Numbered from the stretch's first letter, positions 54,387 to 63,661 are shown. The stretch is 64,000 bases of DNA from Legionella donaldsonii (GCF_900452385.1 NZ_UGOA01000001.1:1125501-1189500); one strand, 5' to 3'. Numbers and translations: made by a program. The notes: generated by a model from the letters alone, not told the origin.

Positions 54387-54542
54387 AATTATTCCTTTAA
54401 ATAATTCACTAGATTTCTTTGGAAGAAGTCTATAGAAGGTCCAACGCACAGTTCCACAAGGAACCCATGAACTAGTATGACTGAACACCATTCTTGGGTC
54501 TAGAGCTAAGGAAAAAGACAAGAAACGAAGCTCTGTAGACTT

Positions 54543-55331
54543 TTAACAGCTTGCAACGAGCTGACCACCTGATAAACCACCATCAATGACGAGTTCACTC
54601 GCTGTCATAAAGCGTGATTCGTCGGAAGCAAGGTAGGCAATGGCGTAGGCAATATCCTCTGGTTGACCGATATGGCCAATCGGTTGAATGGTATTGTGCC
54701 GGGCAATAAATTCTTCATAGCCTATTGCGGATTTACGTGCTACTTCTTCCAGTAGGGGGGTCCAAATGTAACCGGGATGAATAGAGTTAACACGAATTTT
54801 GTCTTTCGCATAAAGCATCGCATCTGTTTTAGTCATTAAGCGAATTGCTGCTTTAGCGGCGTGGTTAGCCGGGTAATCAGGTGTACCAATTAAACCATGT
54901 AAAGAAGACATGTTGATAATACTGCCGCCACCGGCTTCTCTCAGATGAGGAATCACATGTTTGGTGCAGAAGAGAACACTTTTAACATTAATGTTCATTA
55001 CCTTATCCCATTCTGCTTCGGTGAGTTCATGAGTAGGCTTATTATCGCCAATAATACCTACATTATTGACTAATACATTGATTCGGCCCCAGGCTTCACT
55101 AATCTGATAAAACGTGGTTTGCACGTCTTTCTCAATAACGGCATTCATCGGCCAAAATTGAGCCTTCCAGCCTTGGGAATTGAGTTCGGCAACAATGTTT
55201 TCTCCCTTTTCTATATTGATATCGAGTAAGGCAACCTGCGCTCCTTCTTTGGCGAGTAAACGGCAAGCAGCTTCACCAATACCCGAAGCACCTCCGGTAA
55301 CCAGGATGACTTTATTGTTTAATCTGTTCAT
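54543..55331 (-). CDS. Short-chain dehydrogenase, 3-beta-hydroxysteroid/cyclopentanol-dehydrogenase-like
   Basis: Starting at ATG 55331 the protein has 262 residues, a normal classical SDR. It has VILVTGGASGIGEAACRLLA near the start, NVLVNNVGI, then SIINMSSLHGLIGTP. The catalytic Tyr of YxxxK appears as Asn in YPANHAAKAA, which is unusual: the Tyr-Pro-Ala-Asn-His-Ala-Ala-Lys segment places Lys at the usual spot and His at the Tyr position. The C-terminal SELVIDGGLSGG is typical. The missing Tyr may lower or change activity. Confidence 0.8.
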   Translation of the reverse strand: MNRLNNKVILVTGGASGIGEAACRLLAKEGAQVALLDINIEKGENIVAELNSQGWKAQFWPMNAVIEKDVQTTFYQISEAWGRINVLVNNVGIIGDNKPTHELTEAEWDKVMNINVKSVLFCTKHVIPHLREAGGGSIINMSSLHGLIGTPDYPANHAAKAAIRLMTKTDAMLYAKDKIRVNSIHPGYIWTPLLEEVARKSAIGYEEFIARHNTIQPIGHIGQPEDIAYAIAYLASDESRFMTASELVIDGGLSGGQLVASC

Positions 55332-55457
55332 CAATTTTTATCCTTAAACCAAATGGGGCAAGTCTAACCTACCAATTAGGTTTAAACTACCTTAGAGAGA
55401 TATCCAATAGGTTATGCTTATTTATTGTAAGTCGACCAACTAGTTTGAGGAGATAAA

Positions 55458-56447
55458 ATGAGGATTACCATTGAACAGCTTTCGCCTATAGTTGCGCAAA
55501 ATTTATGTCGCAAGATTACAGCAAATCTGCCTGAGTATTTTGGTTTACCTGCCTGTAATGAGCACTATGCAATGGGTGTCCTGGATAGAATTAATTTTGC
55601 AGCAAAGCTTGGTAATGATTATGTAGGACTTTTATGTTTGGATTTTCCTTATCCAACAACGGCCAATATTTATTGGATGGGAGTCATGCGCGAGAATCAT
55701 CGCCAAGGGGTAGGGGCCCTTCTGCTTTTGTCGGCAATAAAGTATGCGCATCGATTAAATGCTTCTACTTTAACAGTGGAAACATTAGCGCCAAAGGAAG
55801 CGGATAAAAATTATCTAAAGACTTATCAATTTTACCGAGCACAAGGTTTTTCTCCATTATTTAATTTAAAACCAGAGAACTATGATTTTCTAATGGTCTA
55901 TATGGCAAAAAATATATCTGATGCCGTCATTGAAAATGAGAATAAGATTAATCTCAGATCGCTAGTGCAAACTGATATTCAGCCTATTGTAGAAAAATTT
56001 AGCAGACATAATTGGGTAAAACCTGCTTCGACGTTTACCACCTATTTAGCTGAACAAAATAGAGGGGAACGTATTATTTGGCTTGCTTTTTCCCAAGATG
56101 AATTGGCCGGTTATGTTACTCTAAAATGGCTATCGTCCTATCCATCATTTCGAGATCAAAATATACCGGAAATTATGGATCTGAATGTATTGCCACCTTA
56201 TCGTAAGAAGGGGATTGGTTCCTGTTTGCTCGCTCGGGCTGAACACGAGAGCGCTAAAAAAAGTACTCGATGTGGATTGGGGGTTGGGCTTTATGGCGAT
56301 TATGGACAGGCGCAAAGACTCTATATAAAAAGAGGATATCTACCGGATGGCCTGGGGATAACGTCTCATTACAATGATGTTGTCCCTGGGGGGCGCTATG
56401 CCGTGGATGATGATTTAGTTCTATGGTTAACTAAAAAATTAGTTTAG
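55458..56447 (+). CDS. Tandem GNAT-domain acetyltransferase
   Basis: The 329-residue protein has two GNAT domains. The first (about residues 1-155) has the CoA-binding loop ENHRQGVGALLLLSAIKYA. The second (about residues 165-329) has PPYRKKGIGSCLLARAEHES and YGQAQRLYIKRGY. The acceptor is unknown; double GNAT proteins may acetylate small molecules or antibiotics. It is transcribed divergently from the SDR gene. Confidence 0.8.
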   Translation: MRITIEQLSPIVAQNLCRKITANLPEYFGLPACNEHYAMGVLDRINFAAKLGNDYVGLLCLDFPYPTTANIYWMGVMRENHRQGVGALLLLSAIKYAHRLNASTLTVETLAPKEADKNYLKTYQFYRAQGFSPLFNLKPENYDFLMVYMAKNISDAVIENENKINLRSLVQTDIQPIVEKFSRHNWVKPASTFTTYLAEQNRGERIIWLAFSQDELAGYVTLKWLSSYPSFRDQNIPEIMDLNVLPPYRKKGIGSCLLARAEHESAKKSTRCGLGVGLYGDYGQAQRLYIKRGYLPDGLGITSHYNDVVPGGRYAVDDDLVLWLTKKLV

Positions 56448-56536
56448 TATAAATTAAAGGTTGAAGGTAGCGGATAGAAATCCGAATAAGCCTGAGATAC
56501 TAAAGTTTACCCAGGTGAGTCGACGCTAACAATACT

Positions 56537-57718
56537 ATGAATACATTACAATGGCTTTCGCATCTTATTGGTTTTAACACCATTTCTAGTAATTCCAATA
56601 TCCAATTAATTGAGGCCATTGAGGCTTGGTTTAAACGCTATGATATTCCTTATCGTCTTATTCACAACAAGAAAAAATCTAAAGCAAATTTATTAGCAAC
56701 CATCCCTGCAAACAATGGTGAAACACAGGGAGGTATTCTATTCTCTGGCCATACCGATGTAGTTCCAGTCGCTGGACAGCCTTGGGATACCGATCCTTTT
56801 ATCGCCACAGAAAGAGATGGCAAAATTTATGGTCGTGGGGCCTGCGATATGAAAGGATTTGTCGCTGTTTTACTTGCTCTCGTCCCCGAATTTAAAACAT
56901 TAAATCTTTTAAAACCTATCCATTTTGCTTTTACCTATGATGAAGAAGTTGGCTGTATAGGAGCAGACGTTTTAACCAGGCATTTACGGAAAATAGGTCT
57001 GCAGCCAGAAGCTTGCATGATTGGTGAGCCCTCTAATATGCGGCCAATAATCGGAGAGAAATCCCGGCAAGTTTACCACTGTAAGGTCAAGGGTTTGGCA
57101 GCGCACTCATCACTTGTCATGCGTGGTTGTAATGCAATTGAATATGCCAGTCGTTTGATTGCTTATGTCAGCAATATTGCTAGCCACCTGAGGAAAAACG
57201 GTCCTTTTGATGAGGATTTCGATGTTCCTTTCACAACGATTTCTACGAATATTATCAGTGGTGGAATTGCTGCCAATGTTACTCCTGGTCATTGTGAATT
57301 TATTTTTGATGTGCGGTATATCCCCCAATTTCTTCGTGAAAATTTCCGTAGTCAAATTGAAAATTATATTCGTGATGAATTATTACCTGAGATGAAAATA
57401 ACATGCCCGGATGCTGCGATTTCCCTCAATCAAATATCCGATTCGACTGGGTTTAACGCGTCAGAAGATGCTCTCATTACGCGATTAGTGCGTATGGTTA
57501 CCGGTGTAAAAGAGCGGTTGAAAGTTTCTTATTCAACGGAAGCGGGCATTTTTCAAGAGGCACATATCCCTACAATTGTTTGTGGTCCGGGTGACATTGA
57601 GCAGGCACATCGACCTAATGAGTTTGTCAGTATTGAACAACTTAAAATTTGCGAAAAAGTTCTAAGTAATATTGTCAATTTATTTTGTCTGAATTTAGAT
57701 GCCGGCAGCAGTTTTTAA
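56537..57718 (+). CDS. argE: Acetylornithine deacetylase (M20 family)
   Basis: The 393-residue metallopeptidase-like enzyme has the M20 zinc motifs: LFSGHTDVVPV (about residues 74-84), GRGACDMKGF, TYDEEVGCIGA and the C-terminal GDIEQAHRPNEFV. The dimerisation domain lies between about residues 180 and 300. ArgE removes acetyl from N-acetylornithine or N-acetyl-amino acids. There are no arginine biosynthesis genes nearby, so another N-acyl amino acid is possible. Confidence 0.85.
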   Translation: MNTLQWLSHLIGFNTISSNSNIQLIEAIEAWFKRYDIPYRLIHNKKKSKANLLATIPANNGETQGGILFSGHTDVVPVAGQPWDTDPFIATERDGKIYGRGACDMKGFVAVLLALVPEFKTLNLLKPIHFAFTYDEEVGCIGADVLTRHLRKIGLQPEACMIGEPSNMRPIIGEKSRQVYHCKVKGLAAHSSLVMRGCNAIEYASRLIAYVSNIASHLRKNGPFDEDFDVPFTTISTNIISGGIAANVTPGHCEFIFDVRYIPQFLRENFRSQIENYIRDELLPEMKITCPDAAISLNQISDSTGFNASEDALITRLVRMVTGVKERLKVSYSTEAGIFQEAHIPTIVCGPGDIEQAHRPNEFVSIEQLKICEKVLSNIVNLFCLNLDAGSSF

Positions 57719-57725
57719 TTTCATA

Positions 57726-58229
57726 TTATTGATTTTTAATACGGTAAAAACGGCATTCCATATCCAAATAATACTCATCCTTATAGTATTCCATCCCGCA
57801 ATTTTTCATTACGCGAAACGAGCCTTTATTTTTTTTATCGGCATAAGCAATAATATAGTCGGCTTTAATATAGGTTTTTGCCCAATTCAGCAGTGCGCTT
57901 AGTACTTCAGTGCCATAACCTTTGTTCCAGTATTTCTGATGAAAAAGATAACCCACTTTGGTTTCGCCACTATCAAGGTGATCAAAATAAGCTTCACCAA
58001 CAAACTCATTGGTTTGAAGTTTAAAAATAACAAAGCAGGGGAGGCCTTTGGTTTTGCAGTTCAGCATACAGTCATTCATGTAGGCTTTAATTTCATCATC
58101 AGTGAGAGTACCCTCGGGAAAGAATTCTTTAACAACCGGATCCTTATCCAGGCTTCTGAGATGTTCAATGTCTTCCCGTCGCATAAAACGCAAACCCAGG
58201 CGTTTTGTTTCGATTAGATAGTTTTGCAT
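57726..58229 (-). CDS. GNAT acetyltransferase, RimJ/RimL-like
   Basis: The 167-residue protein opens with YLIETKRLGLRFMRREDIEH, has VGYLFHQKYWNKGYGTEVLS (about residues 90-109) with the GNAT CoA-binding pattern, and NKGSFRVMKNCGMEYY. These are the hallmarks of the RimJ/RimL/Acetyltransf_3 group that acetylates protein N-termini or small amines. It faces argE tail-to-tail. The substrate is not readable. Confidence 0.85.
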   Translation of the reverse strand: MQNYLIETKRLGLRFMRREDIEHLRSLDKDPVVKEFFPEGTLTDDEIKAYMNDCMLNCKTKGLPCFVIFKLQTNEFVGEAYFDHLDSGETKVGYLFHQKYWNKGYGTEVLSALLNWAKTYIKADYIIAYADKKNKGSFRVMKNCGMEYYKDEYYLDMECRFYRIKNQ

Positions 58230-58331
58230 CCTATTTCATACCCTTTGATTTCATTCCCTACTAGTAAGAATGGCTGAAAAATAGGATGCTTTCCAGTTGC
58301 CATGGTGAGCACTGGCATGACTGATAGTAAT

Positions 58332-58673
58332 CTATACCTTTTTTACAAACTGCGATTTCAATTGCATAGGACCAATACCATCAATTTTACAATCGATGTC
58401 GTGGTCACCCTCAATTAATCTTATATTTTTAACTTTAGTACCGACTTTTACGACCAAGGAAGAGCCTTTAACTTTTAAATCCTTGATAACAGTCACTGTA
58501 TCACCATCGTTTAGGATATTTCCGTTAGCGTCTTTAATAACCGTTTCTTTATCTGTGTTCCTTTCAGAGATATCTTTCGGCCATTCATGAGTGCATTCCG
58601 GGCAAATAAAAAGTTGGCCGTCTTCATAAGTGTACTCGGAGTTGCATTCTGGGCATCTTGGCGGGTTATTCAT
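58332..58673 (-). CDS. phnA: PhnA/YjdM family zinc-ribbon protein
   Basis: The 113-residue protein has an N-terminal zinc ribbon with two Cys pairs ([13 protein letters not shown], then ICPECTHEW) followed by the PhnA beta-barrel core ([20 protein letters not shown] and [20 protein letters not shown]). The family was named from phosphonate use, but its true role is unclear. It stands between a GNAT gene and a transporter gene on the same strand. Confidence 0.92.
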   Translation of the reverse strand: MNNPPRCPECNSEYTYEDGQLFICPECTHEWPKDISERNTDKETVIKDANGNILNDGDTVTVIKDLKVKGSSLVVKVGTKVKNIRLIEGDHDIDCKIDGIGPMQLKSQFVKKV

Positions 58674-58698
58674 GTTAAATCCTATTGTTGATTGGCTT

Positions 58699-59955
58699 TC
58701 AATTTGAAACAGTACTGTTATTTTTGGGCAGTAACCATTTTTTTCCTTCGACTAATCGGGCAATCATCATACTACTTACGCTATTACCTGTCACATTCAA
58801 CATCGTTGCTAGTGGATCGATAAGAATGCTAATAGCCGCTATAACTATCAGCACTGATGGTGGAAATCCGTAGATAGTCAGGATTAATAATTCACCGAGC
58901 ATACCACCACTTGGAATGGCTCCCATGACGGTACCAACCAATAAGGAAACACCCAGCGCGGTGAGTAACACGGTGGCTCCCGAAAAATCCAGATGAAAAA
59001 TACCAAACAAAAAGGCAATTTTAAAAACACCACCGATCACAGAGCCATCTTTATGAATGATGGTTCCCAGCGGAATGGCTGTTTCATAAATTTCTGGGGA
59101 AACGTTCATTTTCTTTGTGGCAATCAAATTGGCAGGAATGCTTGCAGCGCTGCTACAGGTTGCGATGGCTGTGGTCGCAGGAAGCCATACATTCTTCCAA
59201 AATGTTCTTATTCCCGCTGTGTTACCGGCGAGGTAGGCGTAAAAAGTATAGGCAGCGATGAAATAAACCAGTGACGAAATATAATAAATGACAGTAATGC
59301 GAACATAACTTTCCATTAATTTAGGACCCAGTTCACTCACTAAAACGGCAAAATAAGCAAAAAAACCAATGGGGGCGTAATACATAATGAACGAGAAAAC
59401 GCGCATGAAAATTTCTTCACCTGATTGTAAAAAGGTGGCGAATAATTTGCCTTTTTCACCTGTAGTGGCAACAGCCAGCCCCACTAAAACTGAAAAGACA
59501 ATTAAGGCAAGCATATTTTCGTGGGAGAGGAGTTTGGAAAAATCGGGAACGGTGAAGATAGCAGCAATCTGACTTGAAAAACTGATCGTAGCCACTTTCT
59601 CAGGGTTTGCCAACTGCAAATAAACATCTTGTGCAGGCGGGAAAAACGTTACAATAAGAATGGTATAGATAGCTGCTATCATTCCAGTAAACAGAAAAAC
59701 AATAGCCATATAGAAAATAATTTTTCCCAGCTTTCCCAAAGAACCTGCGCGTGCAATAGCCGAGGACACGCTGAAAAAAATGAGTGGTACAATTGCTGTA
59801 AAAATTAAATTGAGAAAAATATCGCCCAAAGGCTTTAAATAACGGGTACCGGAGCCAAATAAATAGCCAGCCAAGCCTCCCAGCAAAATGGAAGTAATTA
59901 AAATAATGGGAAAAGCGTATGAGTTAAGTGTGTTATGTCGAGTTGTCACAACCAA
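58699..59955 (-). CDS. Dicarboxylate/amino acid:cation symporter (DAACS family)
   Basis: The 418-residue protein has eight or so hydrophobic segments. The family's substrate region includes [15 protein letters not shown] (about residues 262-276), [16 protein letters not shown] and the re-entrant [14 protein letters not shown]. It is homologous to GltP/GltT and SstT, importing glutamate, serine or C4-dicarboxylates with Na+ or H+. The start is a TTG at 59955, five bases after AGGA; GTG 59949 is possible. Legionella lives on amino acids, so serine or glutamate import is a plausible role. Confidence 0.88.
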   Translation of the reverse strand: MVVTTRHNTLNSYAFPIILITSILLGGLAGYLFGSGTRYLKPLGDIFLNLIFTAIVPLIFFSVSSAIARAGSLGKLGKIIFYMAIVFLFTGMIAAIYTILIVTFFPPAQDVYLQLANPEKVATISFSSQIAAIFTVPDFSKLLSHENMLALIVFSVLVGLAVATTGEKGKLFATFLQSGEEIFMRVFSFIMYYAPIGFFAYFAVLVSELGPKLMESYVRITVIYYISSLVYFIAAYTFYAYLAGNTAGIRTFWKNVWLPATTAIATCSSAASIPANLIATKKMNVSPEIYETAIPLGTIIHKDGSVIGGVFKIAFLFGIFHLDFSGATVLLTALGVSLLVGTVMGAIPSGGMLGELLILTIYGFPPSVLIVIAAISILIDPLATMLNVTGNSVSSMMIARLVEGKKWLLPKNNSTVSN

Positions 59956-60056
59956 AAATGTCCTATTACTTCTTCAGCCAATAAGCTTAGATAACAGAAT
60001 TCATAAAAAAAGTCACTGCACTCGCTGATTTTGCGTTATTTTTTCAATGAAAATCA

Positions 60057-60122
60057 CTTAATGTTTTTTTAAGAAACACTTAATATTTTCTTAAGATTTC
60101 CTTAATGTATAAGCACTATACT
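60057..60122 (+). promoter_or_regulatory. Five phased PmrA half-sites and -10 upstream of the 60155 gene
   Basis: CTTAAT (60057-60062), TTTAAG (60068-60073), CTTAAT (60079-60084), CTTAAG (60090-60095) and CTTAAT (60101-60106) are all separated by exactly 11 bp. After 10 bases comes TATACT (60117-60122), a -10 element. The array is longer than the two half-sites of an ordinary PmrA box. Confidence 0.82.
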
Positions 60123-60154
60123 TATAAAAGCTTTTTCTCTAAGGATGTACTCTC

Positions 60155-61462
60155 ATGCCTACCGTAAGTATCGAATCAAATGCTAATAAACAGCTCAGAA
60201 CCAATTATGCCCGCACTCTAAAGCAAATTAAACATGATTACAAAGAGTTAATGGAAAGATTTTCTAGCCTTGATCAGTCTGTGTCCGCATCAGAAGCTTT
60301 TATGATTGAATTGGGGAAAAAAGTTGTTAATCGATTGATTTTAACAGAGGATGATGCAAAAAAATTAGGTAGGGATACGCATACCTTACCCAGTTTTATC
60401 AAGAGATCGGAGCTTTGGGCTTTGTGTAAAGGCTCACAATCGCTTCTTCTTAAGTTGTGCGAAAGAGACGCATGGCTACGCCGGTTAACGGGTGCGGATA
60501 GTAAGCACGGCAGGGTGGAAGATCGTGAAGCCTTTCATAACCGAGTGAATAAGTTCAAGAAAATATTACAAGAGTTAATGAAAGATACGAACGAATATGA
60601 GCTATGCCTTCCTTTTATAGAAAAATTTGAACAAGGAACCCTCGCTGCGTTTAATGACTACCGCAAGCAACTGGGTTTCGCAGAAAGAGTCACCCCTCGC
60701 TTACTTAAAGGGTTTTGTGAGCAAGACCATAAAGGCTCTTTGCAAGTACAACAGGCGAGTGTCTTAAATCAGGTTTTCAAAAAGCTGAGCGCAATTTCTG
60801 ATAATAGGATTACTCAGGAAGAACTCAAATTTAAACAAACCAAAGCATATAAAGAAGCTGCTTCCCCAATGGAGAAACGAATCCTATTGAAGAAGCATAT
60901 GGATGCCTTTAGAGAAAGTTTACCTTTACAAGAAAAACTGGAGTTCCTGGATCGCGTTCTGCAGAGTCAACAACCCTTTAAAAAAAGAACGCTCACCAAA
61001 GAAGAAAAGAAAACGTTAACTAAAGAAGAAAAGGCAGCGATAGCCCTGGAAGAAAAAGAAAAAATGCTTCAGCACAAGGCAGATAAAAAGGAATTTGCCC
61101 CTTTATTTAAACGTAATACCAAGGCAGAGCAGCAAGGAAATGCTATTCCTATTATTCAGCATTTAAAAGACCTTCGAGCAGCTTTCGCAGTAGCAGAAGA
61201 AGCCAGAATTGGATATCTTCAAGCTGTACAGGCATCACAACCAGAGGCGCGTAAACGAAAAACAGATTCTGCCAAGCCTTCTGCCCCAGAGGAAAGACCG
61301 GAGAGCCCTAAAAAGCAAAAAACGGAATCAGGTAACTATGCAAGAAAAATGCGTCTTTTCCATGAAGCAGAGCAACAATCTGAGCAAACAACAGGCCAAA
61401 CGGTTGATATGGATCTTGAAATAGCAGACGCACCTTTGATTGTACCCATGTACTCAAAATAA
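60155..61462 (+). CDS. Coiled-coil, Lys/Glu-rich effector candidate with possible nuclear localisation signal
   Basis: The 435-residue protein is mostly helical and charged, with no recognised enzyme domain. A 24-bp tandem duplication gives TLTKEEKKTLTKEEKAA (about residues 285-301). Near residues 366-392 there are two basic clusters, ARKRKTD and SPKKQKTE, separated by a Pro/Glu-rich linker, resembling a bipartite nuclear localisation signal. The C-terminus (MDLEIADAPLIVPMYSK) has an acidic and then hydrophobic end, which is compatible with Dot/Icm secretion. The promoter has five phased PmrA half-sites. Shine-Dalgarno AAGGA lies 10 bases before the ATG. Confidence 0.65.
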   Translation: MPTVSIESNANKQLRTNYARTLKQIKHDYKELMERFSSLDQSVSASEAFMIELGKKVVNRLILTEDDAKKLGRDTHTLPSFIKRSELWALCKGSQSLLLKLCERDAWLRRLTGADSKHGRVEDREAFHNRVNKFKKILQELMKDTNEYELCLPFIEKFEQGTLAAFNDYRKQLGFAERVTPRLLKGFCEQDHKGSLQVQQASVLNQVFKKLSAISDNRITQEELKFKQTKAYKEAASPMEKRILLKKHMDAFRESLPLQEKLEFLDRVLQSQQPFKKRTLTKEEKKTLTKEEKAAIALEEKEKMLQHKADKKEFAPLFKRNTKAEQQGNAIPIIQHLKDLRAAFAVAEEARIGYLQAVQASQPEARKRKTDSAKPSAPEERPESPKKQKTESGNYARKMRLFHEAEQQSEQTTGQTVDMDLEIADAPLIVPMYSK

Positions 61463-61491
61463 GAATTGAAAAAATTTCTTCGTCTTAGTAG

Positions 61492-61534
61492 GAGGGCTAT
61501 CGCATTGTTTGAAACTAACAATACGATGGCCCTC
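61492..61534. other. Long hairpin between convergent genes, possible bidirectional terminator
   Basis: GAGGGCTATCGCATTGTT pairs with AACAATACGATGGCCCTC (16 of 18 positions, one of the others a wobble) around a seven-base loop. It lies between the effector candidate and the convergent diguanylate cyclase. No clear T-tract is seen. Confidence 0.5.
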
Positions 61535-61558
61535 ATTATTGATACGTTGTTGTGTTCA

Positions 61559-62458
61559 TTATTCGTTTGATGTTTCCCAAATCTGTACGCAATTTCTTCC
61601 AGCAGCCTTTGCGGCGCTCATGGCGTGCATACTGTGATCTATACATTGCTCTATAGGTAGATGGGGATCAAGTAAGGCTAAACCAATGGAAACGGTCATG
61701 CGAATAGTTTCCTGCTGGCCTGCATCGATGGTGATGGTGGCAAGACCTTTTCGTAAGCGCTCAACCACTTTTTGGCCTGGGGCTAGTGCAGTGAAAGGAA
61801 TACATAACAGGAATTCTTCACCACCATAGCGAAATACTCTGTCATAAGGCCTAAGATTATCAATCAGGTAATGTGCGATAGCTGCTAATACCTTATCGCC
61901 TATGTAGCGTCCGTGTTGCTCATTAATCTCACTAAAATGGTCCAGATCAACCATAGCAATACAACAATTTTGACCCTGGCGCTTGGCTAATTCCTGTTGT
62001 TCGCGCAAGATGGGTAAGATGCCTAATTGTGAAATAGCCCCAGTCAACGCATCGCGATTATATAATAAGGACTCCAGTTCACTTTTTAATGCAGTAATTT
62101 CCAGTTGTAAATAGGCCAGTGCGCTGGTAAAAAGATCATAGTTAACAGGGCTGATAGTTCCTGTTGCAGCTTCTTTTACTAGCTGTAAAGCGAGAAGATG
62201 TATTTTTTTGTGTGCTTCATCAATAGTAAGAAATCCAGGATAGTCATTGAGCTCTTTAGGGGCTGATGTGCTTAGCCATTGACCAAAGATGCATTGATGG
62301 TGCCCATCGGCTTGTAGATTATTATTATCAATGGGTAAATGGCAAACAAGGGCGCGAAGGAGCGTGCTATGCCATTGTAAATGTTCACTAAGCGCTTGTT
62401 CAAGCTGGATGATGACCTGTTGGAGCTCATGGCGTGGAATCATGTTGGCTGATAACAT
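61559..62458 (-). CDS. Diguanylate cyclase with N-terminal CZB zinc-sensor domain
   Basis: The 299-residue protein has an N-terminal CZB domain (about residues 8-110), recognisable by the His in HLQWHSTLLRAL and the CIFGQWL motif (zinc ligands in chemoreceptor zinc-binding domains). A GGDEF domain (about residues 130-295) has MVDLDHFSEINEQHG and the active site RYGGEEFLL. The I-site RPYD is present four residues before the RYGGEEF segment, so product inhibition by c-di-GMP is expected. It should synthesise c-di-GMP in response to zinc or redox state. No membrane segment is seen. Confidence 0.88.
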   Translation of the reverse strand: MLSANMIPRHELQQVIIQLEQALSEHLQWHSTLLRALVCHLPIDNNNLQADGHHQCIFGQWLSTSAPKELNDYPGFLTIDEAHKKIHLLALQLVKEAATGTISPVNYDLFTSALAYLQLEITALKSELESLLYNRDALTGAISQLGILPILREQQELAKRQGQNCCIAMVDLDHFSEINEQHGRYIGDKVLAAIAHYLIDNLRPYDRVFRYGGEEFLLCIPFTALAPGQKVVERLRKGLATITIDAGQQETIRMTVSIGLALLDPHLPIEQCIDHSMHAMSAAKAAGRNCVQIWETSNE

Positions 62459-62556
62459 GATACATCCTTCTAGTTATCCAAAACCACAGTCACTCTAAGT
62501 ATATTAGGTCACTATTACAAAAACAACCTGCTAGATTTTTAGCAGGCTATCAGACT

Positions 62557-63447
62557 TTAGGCGAGTTTGCCAGGCCGTTCTCTTTCCCAATATTTTAAAG
62601 GTGATAAAGAAGGATTCTCCATAGCGTCTACAGGTAGATAAAAAGTTTGCTCCAACAAAAATTGCCCCCCTAGGGCAGCATGGGAGACTTGATCAGTAAA
62701 GACTATCCAAGTGCTATTGGCAGGAAAATCAAATCGTTGTTTATTGACGGTTTGTTGATAGTCATCATTAAGTTTCATCGTATCATGTAAATTGAGCTGA
62801 TAGTGATCATAGGCTGAGCGGAGCGTTTTAGTTGCTTTTATCCAATGTAAAAATTTAGCGCGAATAGGGCTATAGTTTGGAATGCCTGCGGCAAAGCGAT
62901 TAAGCACTTTGGCAAAGGGCTCGCCCAGATGCCAGACTCTTGGTGCTCCATGCGGGTTAATATTGCAAAAGACGCGTAATATACGTTGTCCGTTAACTGG
63001 GCTGGCTGGAAACGAGTCAACATGCAGACGAGTATCATCCTTGCGCTTTGAGCTGACTCTTCCTTTAATCTCGGCAGGGCGATAACTGGTTCTTCCCCAT
63101 AGGAGTGCCTGTTGATATTGCGGAAATACCGTATCTACCAATTGCTTTGCAAATTCAGCATAGCGCTGCATAAACGCTTTTAATGGGGCCGATAGCGCAT
63201 TTTCATCACCCTGCTGTCGATAACCTCCCAAGCGTTGTCGGCTATAATCAAAACTCACATTTTTATGTTTACCATCCAGGATTGTTTCCGTGAGTAATTG
63301 CTCGGTTTCTGCTGTCTGAAGCGAAAAAGCATAATTGGGAAAGTAAATGACTTTGCCAGTCTCCAGGGATTGCAAAGCAAGCTCTTTATTGTCGGCACTA
63401 ATGGACTCTAAATCATTGATGTTCAGAATATGCAATTGGTCGTTCAT
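62557..63447 (-). CDS. kdoO: Kdo hydroxylase (KdoO type)
   Basis: The 296-residue protein resembles the Fe(II)/2-oxoglutarate/O2-dependent 3-deoxy-D-manno-octulosonic acid 3-hydroxylases. The conserved HxD iron motif is in TRLHVDSFPASP (about residues 140-151), after SYRPAEIKGRVSSKRKDD, and a downstream His in VSHAALGGQFLLEQTFYLP serves as the third iron ligand candidate. It converts Kdo of the inner core to D-glycero-D-talo-octulosonic acid (Ko), making LPS more acid-stable. It stands alone in an intergenic context. Confidence 0.85.
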   Translation of the reverse strand: MNDQLHILNINDLESISADNKELALQSLETGKVIYFPNYAFSLQTAETEQLLTETILDGKHKNVSFDYSRQRLGGYRQQGDENALSAPLKAFMQRYAEFAKQLVDTVFPQYQQALLWGRTSYRPAEIKGRVSSKRKDDTRLHVDSFPASPVNGQRILRVFCNINPHGAPRVWHLGEPFAKVLNRFAAGIPNYSPIRAKFLHWIKATKTLRSAYDHYQLNLHDTMKLNDDYQQTVNKQRFDFPANSTWIVFTDQVSHAALGGQFLLEQTFYLPVDAMENPSLSPLKYWERERPGKLA

Positions 63448-63661
63448 ATTGTCTCAGACTTGATTAATCAAAACGACATGATTCTAGCAAATTATTCTGT
63501 CAATTTGCTGAAATTGATGAATTATCTTAGTTTGCAGCCTATTATTGAAGGGTATATAGATATTTTGTTATTTATCTGGAAAGGCCAACGATAAATAATA
63601 TCAATGGTTATGATTTAACCAATTGATTTTAAAATATCTTCTTTTTGCGCTATGGTTAGAG

